DNA of 64,000 nt from Pseudomonas abieticivorans (GTDB lineage Bacteria > Pseudomonadota > Gammaproteobacteria > Pseudomonadales > Pseudomonadaceae): the NCBI RefSeq assembly GCF_023509015.1, contig NZ_CP094975.1, positions 2,985,501 to 3,049,500 of the forward strand. Reading direction: 5' to 3'. The notes beneath the pieces were generated by a model, which worked only from the letters and a program-made list of their open reading frames with translations, was not told the DNA's origin and ran no database searches. The translations under genes and the position numbers were made by a program. Positions 59,012 to 64,000 of this stretch are shown piece by piece; the first letter of the stretch is position 1; each line of letters starts with the position of its first letter.

Positions 59012-60115
59012 ATGACTTCGTTCAACTCCGGGGCCCAACCCCAGACCCGCACGCCTCAATCCATCGGCTTTTTGCTGCTGGACAACTTCACGCTGATCTC
59101 CCTGGCCTCGGCGGTCGAACCACTGCGCATGGCCAACCAGTTGTCTGGCCGCGAACTGTATCGCTGGACCACCCTAAGCGTGGATGGCGGGCAAGTCTGG
59201 GCCAGCGATGGCCTGCAGATCACCCCGGACGCGGCGATGCACAAGGCGCCTTCCTTGGACACCATCATCGTGTGCGGCGGTATTGGCATTCAGCGCACGG
59301 TCACCCGCGAACACGTGACCTGGCTGCAAAGCCAGGCGCGCCAGAGCAAACGCCTGGGCGCGGTGTGCACCGGCAGTTGGGCGCTGGCCTGTGCCGGCCT
59401 GCTCGACGGCTTTGATTGCAGCGTGCACTGGGAGTGCCTGGCCTCCATGCAGGAAGCCTTCCCGCGGGTTGCCATGAGTACCCGCCTGTTCACCCTGGAC
59501 CGCAACCGTTTTACCAGTTCCGGTGGCACCGCGCCGCTGGACATGATGCTGCACCTGATCAGCCGCGACCACGGCCGTGAACTGTCGGCGGCCATCTCGG
59601 AAATGTTCGTGTACGAGCGCATCCGCAACGAGCAGGACCACCAACGCGTGCCGCTCAAGCACATGCTGGGCACTAACCAGCCCAAGCTGCAGGAAATCGT
59701 CGCGTTGATGGAGGCCAATCTGGAAGAGCCGATCGACCTGGATGAGCTTGCCGTTTACGTGGCGGTATCGCGTCGGCAGTTGGAGCGGCTGTTCCAGAAA
59801 TACCTGCACTGTTCGCCGTCGCGCTATTACCTCAAGTTGCGCCTGATCCGGGCCCGCCAGTTGCTCAAGCAAACGCCGATGTCGATCATCGAAGTGGCGT
59901 CGGTGTGCGGCTTTGTGTCAACGCCGCACTTCTCCAAGTGCTACCGCGAATATTTCGGCATTCCGCCGCGTGACGAGCGCGTCGGTTCCAATACCGCGCA
60001 GCAGGTGGCGATGATGCCGATACCGCAGGCTTTGGTACTGGCACCGTTGTCCGGGCCGATGTCGGCGCTGAGCCAGGCGCGCAACGAGTCCACCTTTGCC
60101 AGCGTCAGGCTATAG
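59012..60115 (+). CDS. gbdR: AraC-family activator GbdR (glycine betaine/dimethylglycine responsive)
   Basis: 367 aa. An N-terminal DJ-1/PfpI-like domain (SIGFLLLDNFTLISLASAVE; nucleophile-elbow-like LGAVCTGSWALACAG) is followed by an AraC double HTH: DLDELAVYVAVSRRQLERLF and SIIEVASVCGFVSTPHFSKC, then YREYFGIPPRDER. This GlxA-type architecture and the position after choXWV-sdaB match GbdR, which activates choline, betaine and carnitine catabolic genes when betaine or dimethylglycine is present. Its 3' end overlaps the convergent hypothetical gene by 11 bases. Confidence 0.93.
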   Translation: MTSFNSGAQPQTRTPQSIGFLLLDNFTLISLASAVEPLRMANQLSGRELYRWTTLSVDGGQVWASDGLQITPDAAMHKAPSLDTIIVCGGIGIQRTVTREHVTWLQSQARQSKRLGAVCTGSWALACAGLLDGFDCSVHWECLASMQEAFPRVAMSTRLFTLDRNRFTSSGGTAPLDMMLHLISRDHGRELSAAISEMFVYERIRNEQDHQRVPLKHMLGTNQPKLQEIVALMEANLEEPIDLDELAVYVAVSRRQLERLFQKYLHCSPSRYYLKLRLIRARQLLKQTPMSIIEVASVCGFVSTPHFSKCYREYFGIPPRDERVGSNTAQQVAMMPIPQALVLAPLSGPMSALSQARNESTFASVRL

Positions 60116-60776
60116 GGGCATCTTGGACTGTACCCAAACTGACTGAGTGCCGAGCGACATAATCGCCCACGGTAGCTTTCAGCCGTTTGGCCTGAGACCA
60201 GAATTCATCGCCCAGGCTGTAGTCGCGCAGAGCGATCTTCAGTACCAGGGGCGGTGGCGTCTGCCGGGACGAAGCGGCGGGCAGGACGGTGAGGGCAATC
60301 ACCGTTGCGGTGTTTGCATTGGTCGCCACGGTCAGGGAGAACGTCAGGAGCACCGGGTCGGTATGAGGTAGATCAATTAACGTATTATCCTCAAGGCCAG
60401 CGGGCCAGGCGATGGCCGGCGGAACGTTGTCAGTAGTGGCCGCCGCGGCCAGCAGCCATTGGAGTGCGTCGACCACCTCGTCCGGTAGATAGCGCTGGGC
60501 CATGTCTTGAATGAGCGTGGTCAGGCTCGGCGCAGTGTCCAATTCCAGCTCCAGGATATCCTGACGCCTGCGCACCGTGCGAAAGCCGAGCTTTTCCAAT
60601 GCGCTGAACCGGTGGGACAGCCAGTTGCTTGCCGGTGCTTGCCGATAAAGCCGGTCGGCTTGAATCTGGCCGAACACACAGGCCTGCAACAGTGTAGTGA
60701 CCTGTTTGGTGGCTAAGTCTTGGGTCAGCAGTGCGCTGCGCGAGCACAGTATTTTTTGAAAGTGATTAACGTTCAT
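60105..60776 (-). CDS. Hypothetical protein, divergent member of the tandem family (223 aa)
   Basis: Not recognised. 223 aa, soluble, no signal peptide or membrane segment. An N-terminal helical part (VTTLLQACVFGQIQADRLYR) leads to W52-x(7)-L-x(2)-L-G64-F, the same W-to-G spacing of twelve residues as in the three genes upstream. It lacks the Ser...Asp...Ala-Glu half of that core and the shared C-terminal motif. The middle is Thr/Ala-rich beta-like sequence (TFSLTVATNANTATVIALTV) and the end is Lys/Arg-rich (EFWSQAKRLKATVGDYVARH). Last gene of the minus-strand block, 58 bases after its neighbour; convergent with gbdR, overlapping it by 11 bases. Confidence 0.72.
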   Translation of the reverse strand: MNVNHFQKILCSRSALLTQDLATKQVTTLLQACVFGQIQADRLYRQAPASNWLSHRFSALEKLGFRTVRRRQDILELELDTAPSLTTLIQDMAQRYLPDEVVDALQWLLAAAATTDNVPPAIAWPAGLEDNTLIDLPHTDPVLLTFSLTVATNANTATVIALTVLPAASSRQTPPPLVLKIALRDYSLGDEFWSQAKRLKATVGDYVARHSVSLGTVQDAPIA

Positions 60777-60834
60777 CGTGTGCCTCCTGGCAAAGCACCA
60801 GGCACCGATAGTGCCTGGTACGGTAAAGGTTTAA

Positions 60835-61647
60835 TCAATCGTCGGGCAGCTTGAAATCATCGAACTGGTTCATCGCATTCTTGGCGATCCAGCGTCGGAC
60901 TTCGGTCCGCACCTCCGGGCTGGTTTCGCTGGCGATGTAGATGACCCGACGTGCCGCGCCGAAAATATCAATCTTGGATTTGTTCCAAGACACAAACAGC
61001 ACCCGGCCTTGGTTTTCCTTGGACTTGAAGTGTGAGCAAGCCAACAGGGCAACCACCGTGCCATTGGCTTTTTCGCCGCTGGGCAGGAACTGGAAGTTGG
61101 CGCTTTCCCGGTTGCTGCTGCGCTTTTCGAACAGGCTCAGGGCTTTCTGGTTATCGCCAATGCCGTTCAAGCCATTGCGGATGGCTTCAAGCAATACCTT
61201 GCCAGCAGAGCCTGCGCCCAATGCTGCGTCCCCCAGCAGTTTCAGGGCTATGGCGTCCACGCTCACCTGGGTGTCGCTGGTGCCAAGGCGGTCGAAACCA
61301 AAGCTTTGCATGGTGAAACCAAAGGCGGAAAGGGTTTGGTAATACTTTTTGTACCAAGCCTCGATCTCGGTATCCGGGTCGTGGGTGCGGTTGGCAACGT
61401 TCTCCGCGTAGCAACAGAAGTTCTTCACGTCCTTTTCGTTTTCCAAAGACATTTCGCCTTCGATGGTGCCCAGTGTGTTGCCGGCGACGAACCCATGCTC
61501 CTGGCCAGGGCCCGGCGTGAAATCATCATCTGGAAGTTTACGTGACGACAGCACGGGAGCGCTGAAGGGGACATCCGGCAGTGCGAGGGCGCTGAACAAG
61601 TTATCGCGCTGGGAAAGGGTCAAGGTCGAATAATCGATGTCTGACAT
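60835..61647 (-). CDS. Hypothetical protein, tandem paralog family (270 aa)
   Basis: Not recognised. 270 aa without signal peptide. Residues 1-60 are Pro/Asp-rich and probably disordered. The shared core follows as S67, D73, A81-E82 (FCCYAENVAN), W98 and G110-F, with the same spacing as the 245- and 238-aa neighbours. A Gly/Ala-rich helix (LLGDAALGAGSAGKVLLEAI) replaces part of their middle. Then ESANFQFLP, hydrophobic strands (GTVVALLACSHF, GRVLFVSWNKSKIDIFG) and the C-terminal motif from VRTEVRRWIAKNAMNQFDDF. AAGGA eight bases before the ATG at 61647 fixes the start; upstream in-frame extension overlaps the previous gene's end. Confidence 0.8.
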   Translation of the reverse strand: MSDIDYSTLTLSQRDNLFSALALPDVPFSAPVLSSRKLPDDDFTPGPGQEHGFVAGNTLGTIEGEMSLENEKDVKNFCCYAENVANRTHDPDTEIEAWYKKYYQTLSAFGFTMQSFGFDRLGTSDTQVSVDAIALKLLGDAALGAGSAGKVLLEAIRNGLNGIGDNQKALSLFEKRSSNRESANFQFLPSGEKANGTVVALLACSHFKSKENQGRVLFVSWNKSKIDIFGAARRVIYIASETSPEVRTEVRRWIAKNAMNQFDDFKLPDD

Positions 61648-61755
61648 TATAAAAATCCTTTTAATGAGTGTTGTGGTATTGCCAACGAAGTGTCGCAAGT
61701 CAGTGCCATGCCGGCGAGACGGAAAGGGCCCCCCTGCTTCATGGTTCATTCACCA

Positions 61756-62493
61756 CTACAGTTTGATGGCCTCGAACATATCCTCCCGGATGGCCTGTAT
61801 TTTCTTGCGCACCACCTCCCGAAACTCGGCGTAGGCCCCCGCTGGGAGTGTCATGGCGGTGACTTCGCAGCGGATCGACTGGATCATGTCCAGCGACGTG
61901 GGCGTAGGGCCGTGCGTGGAGGCGCTAGTGAATGCCTGTTGCAAATCACCGCGGTCGTTGCCAAGGCACGCCAACAGGTTGAAGCGGGTGCTCTCAGGGT
62001 TATAGGTATTGCGCTCGAATAGCTGTTTGGCCCTGAGGTTGGCGGGTAACGCCGCCATGCTTTGCTCGGTCAGTTGCGCACAGGTTTTTCCGCCGATGGC
62101 ATAAATGACGTTCAACAAGCGTTGTTTCTGGTAGGGGTAGGCGGGGGAAGAAAAGTAGCTGGCAGCCTTTGCATATCGCCAGCCGACGGTTGCCAAGGTG
62201 TTGGCGAACACGGCGTTCCAGGCCTTGGCCTCCCGGCGGCTGTCGTATTTCAGGCTGGCCGACTGCTCGGCAAAGTAGGTGGCCTGGATAACGTCCAGAT
62301 TACTTTCGTCACTGATGCCTTGTTTGAACGCGAGAATGCTGGCGTTGAGCACCAGAGCGGTGTCATTCCGGGTTGCGCTGGGGAAAGACTGGGTGCTGGC
62401 GGCTGCGCGGGAGGCTGCAACTGGGGGTGGGATCGTTATGTCGTCGATGATTCGAAGCCGACGCTCCAGATCCTTGGGGTCGTAGATAAACAT
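61756..62493 (-). CDS. Hypothetical protein, tandem paralog family (245 aa)
   Basis: Not recognised. 245 aa, no signal peptide. An N-terminal polar segment (about 1-50, rich in Pro, Ala, Ser) is followed by the shared core S61, D67, A75-E76 (ATYFAEQSAS), W92 and G104-W. Then come ESTRFNLLACLGND and the C-terminal motif FREVVRKKIQAIREDMFEAI, which ends exactly at the C-terminus as in the 238-aa paralog. AGGAG just before the ATG at 62493 gives a clear start. It lies 122 bases after the 87-aa gene and 108 bases before the 270-aa gene. Confidence 0.8.
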   Translation of the reverse strand: MFIYDPKDLERRLRIIDDITIPPPVAASRAAASTQSFPSATRNDTALVLNASILAFKQGISDESNLDVIQATYFAEQSASLKYDSRREAKAWNAVFANTLATVGWRYAKAASYFSSPAYPYQKQRLLNVIYAIGGKTCAQLTEQSMAALPANLRAKQLFERNTYNPESTRFNLLACLGNDRGDLQQAFTSASTHGPTPTSLDMIQSIRCEVTAMTLPAGAYAEFREVVRKKIQAIREDMFEAIKL

Positions 62494-62615
62494 ATGAGAC
62501 TCCTGTCTTGGCTGGGGCAAACGCTAAGGGTTTGCCCTTGGCCATCCTAGACAGGCGCACTGGCGGCGAGAAACCGGAATGGCTTCCAGCCACTGGCGTC
62601 AAGCCAGCGTTGGTT

Positions 62616-62879
62616 TCAAGCGCGTGATTGCTGTTGATACACGGCCAAAGCCGGCAACAATTGTTTGTCGATGGCTTGGCGCACTGCGGGCAGGATCGTC
62701 GCGCTACTGGTCAGCATCTGCTCTACCAGGCCACGCAACGCCTTGGCACGGGCATCGCTCAGCCCCCTCACTGCGCACTCGCATGCCTGGTCGGCGGTGG
62801 CGCCAGCAGGCATTTCGAAGCCTAGCGCGCGCAGTTGGCCGAGCAGGTCTTCTTGATCAATCAAATCCGCATGCATCAT
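62616..62879 (-). CDS. Small hypothetical protein (87 aa) inside the paralog block
   Basis: Not recognised. 87 aa, predicted mostly helical: DLIDQEDLLGQLRALGFEMP, DQACECAVRGLSDARAKALR and AVRQAIDKQLLPALAVYQQQ. No signal peptide or membrane segment; one Cys pair spaced C-x-C. GGAAGGA lies upstream of the ATG at 62879 (a second ATG follows one codon later). It does not share the core of its neighbours, so it could be a partner or chaperone-like accessory; that is only a guess from position. Confidence 0.65.
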   Translation of the reverse strand: MMHADLIDQEDLLGQLRALGFEMPAGATADQACECAVRGLSDARAKALRGLVEQMLTSSATILPAVRQAIDKQLLPALAVYQQQSRA

Positions 62880-63142
62880 GACGCGTATCCTTCCAGAGGC
62901 GTGATCGTGAGTCGATTTTGTCCGTGCTCAATCCGGGGAGCAAGGGCTGAATGCGCCGATGGCAGCATTAGCTATGGGCGTGTCGTTTTCGGCTAATTGC
63001 GCCACAGGATGACGGGGCACACTGGCGTTGTCTTTGAGCGTCGAGGGTTTGGTCACCCTGGATGTATGACATACACAGTTATTAGCCCCGATCATGATTA
63101 CGGCATGATCGGGGCTTTTTTTGGGATCAGGGAAACCAAGGC
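62880..63142. other. 263-base gap between the 87-aa and 238-aa genes
   Basis: Should contain the minus-strand promoter of the four downstream genes. It also carries the palindrome TGTATG-A-CATACA at 63063-63075 and a plus-strand terminator hairpin at 63088-63122. No protein-coding frame here is convincing. Confidence 0.5.
63088..63122 (+). terminator. Orphan plus-strand Rho-independent terminator
   Basis: AGCCCCGATCATG / CATGATCGGGGCT, thirteen-base perfect arms with a seven-base loop, followed by TTTTTT on the plus strand only. All surrounding genes are on the minus strand, so there is no obvious message for it to end; an unannotated plus-strand small RNA is possible. Confidence 0.8.
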
Positions 63143-63859
63143 TCAGAGGGTGAGGTTGGCAAAAAACTGGTCCGAGCGGCGATGGACAGCATTTTGGACT
63201 TTTTCACGGTAGTGATCATGGTGCCTGGGGTTCAGCTCCATGCGCTGAGCCTGTATCTGAATCACCGGTTCATCATCCTCCAGCCATGAAACCAGCGCGG
63301 GCCAACTGCTTGCGTTCACGCAGCTCAAAACCATGATGGCATTACCTTCCGTACTTTGAATGCAGGGCAGCAACTTGAAGGCGACGCCTTGCTCGCCCAT
63401 GCCGGTTTGTTTAAGCAATTGCCTGGCGGGATGATTTTTCTGCAACGCGCCTAGCGTTCGCATTGCCACCACGCCCATACGCTGGCCACCCGCTTCCTGA
63501 ATGACTTGCAACAAGGTTTGTTCTGGCGTGAAGTGAAGGTGCCGTGTCCACTCTTCGAGCACTGGCGCTTTTGCCTCCCAACCCACGTGATGCAGCACAT
63601 CTACATAAAATTCATGCCAGAACTGTGGGTCGGTGCGCATATCGGTAGCGTTGCTGGCAATGGTTTCGGCATACATGCAGCTGTACATCATGTCGTTGCG
63701 CAGTTCGTCCGACAGACCTTCGCCTAGGCCGATGACGTGGTTGTCCAGCATGAATCCGGCGGCGTCGTGAATCGCGCTGGGCACGTACTGCACCCAGCTT
63801 GGCACGGGGGGCTGCGTGTCGGTGGACAGGCTCGGTGTAAGATGATCGTCTGGGGTCAT
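63143..63859 (-). CDS. Hypothetical protein, tandem paralog family (238 aa)
   Basis: Not recognised. 238 aa, no signal peptide. Pro/Thr-rich residues 1-30 precede the shared core S50, D56, A64-E65 (SCMYAETIAS), W81 (FWHEFYVDVLHHVGW) and G93. The middle is helical (TLLQVIQEAGGQRMGVVAMR); then GVAFKLLPCIQST, a hydrophobic strand (NAIMVLSCVNASSWPALVSW) and the C-terminal motif YREKVQNAVHRRSDQFFANL. AGGAGG eight bases before the ATG is a strong ribosome site. First visible gene of the block; 263 bases separate it from the next. Confidence 0.8.
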   Translation of the reverse strand: MTPDDHLTPSLSTDTQPPVPSWVQYVPSAIHDAAGFMLDNHVIGLGEGLSDELRNDMMYSCMYAETIASNATDMRTDPQFWHEFYVDVLHHVGWEAKAPVLEEWTRHLHFTPEQTLLQVIQEAGGQRMGVVAMRTLGALQKNHPARQLLKQTGMGEQGVAFKLLPCIQSTEGNAIMVLSCVNASSWPALVSWLEDDEPVIQIQAQRMELNPRHHDHYREKVQNAVHRRSDQFFANLTL

Positions 63860-63990
63860 GGGGTAGGCCTCCTGCCTGAGTGAGGGGCGGCCAATGATGG
63901 GCGCCCGAAGCCCACGTTAGGCTGGGGCAAGGGCCGAAAGGAAACGGGTAGCGCTTCCTATCTGCCCGAGCCCATCAGGCAGGAAGTGCG

Positions 63991-64000
63991 ATGACCCGTC
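63991..64000 (+). CDS. Possible start of a plus-strand gene running out of the window
   Basis: ATGACCCGTC at the very end of the window is preceded by AGGAAG at 63981-63986. This would be divergent from the 238-aa gene. Only three codons are visible, so the call rests on the ribosome site alone. Confidence 0.2.

Noticed and set aside
62997..63212. 71-codon plus-strand frame overlapping the orphan terminator
   Set aside because: No ribosome site, and it runs through the terminator hairpin into the antisense of the 238-aa gene.
60105..64000. Prophage or integrative island carrying the paralog block
   Set aside because: No tRNA, integrase, transposase or flanking repeat is visible in the window; the right boundary lies outside it.

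Overview
The window is chromosomal DNA from a Pseudomonas of the fluorescens/putida lineage. The evidence is a high-GC genome, Pseudomonas-specific gene order (metK - ArsR regulator - tkt - epd - pgk - two small genes - fba; and betA-betB-betI-betT-choV-choW-choX-L-serine dehydratase-gbdR), and many intergenic REP palindromes of the type GGAGCGGATTTATCCGCGAA. I see no rRNA, tRNA, CRISPR array, insertion sequence, integrase or prophage.

Layout. 1-2000: end of a malonate-use locus (madL fragment, madM, divergent mdcR). 2000-8400: trhA, rsmE, bioA, a secreted-type flavin amine oxidase with an unusual Pro/Ala/Lys tail, and a cytochrome b561 + YceI pair. 8400-14600: RNA helicase rhlE, a periplasmic binding protein, then metF and ahcY, the latter preceded by an S-adenosylhomocysteine (SAH) riboswitch, then an acyl-CoA thioesterase. 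14680-20800: an L-threonate-type four-carbon sugar acid operon (ltnD-otnK-otnC-gntP-otnI) with a DeoR-type regulator upstream. 20880-26200: antiporter, DMT transporter, MAPEG protein, class II cytochrome c lipoprotein, DUF1090 protein and DNA ligase LigB. 26360-35050: metK with an ArsR/methyltransferase regulator, then the central-carbon run tkt, epd, pgk, two small envelope proteins, fba. 35060-47700: alginate lyase, a REC-PAS-GGDEF-EAL protein, metallopeptidase, wHTH protein, ElaA, binding protein, YccS-type protein, HI0933-type flavoprotein, dbpA, an MFS pump and an RraA-fold protein. 47880-60115: a complete choline uptake and oxidation locus ending in its activator GbdR and an L-serine dehydratase that serves the end of the pathway. 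60105-63860: an accessory block of unrecognised genes, all on the minus strand.

Regulation visible in the sequence: SAM/SAH recycling appears to be under two different controls, an SAH riboswitch on ahcY and a 26-bp palindrome next to the ArsR/methyltransferase-metK pair. The choline locus has a BetI-like palindrome between betI and betT, and three GTCGT half-sites at an exact 21-bp period between choX and the serine dehydratase gene, the geometry expected for an AraC-family activator such as GbdR.

The most novel part is the block after gbdR. Three of its proteins (238, 245 and 270 aa) align without gaps over a 44-residue core and again over the last ~21 residues, so they are diverged paralogs; a fourth (223 aa) shares only part of the core. 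With an 87-aa companion and an orphan plus-strand terminator hairpin they form a tandem family I cannot match to any known function.
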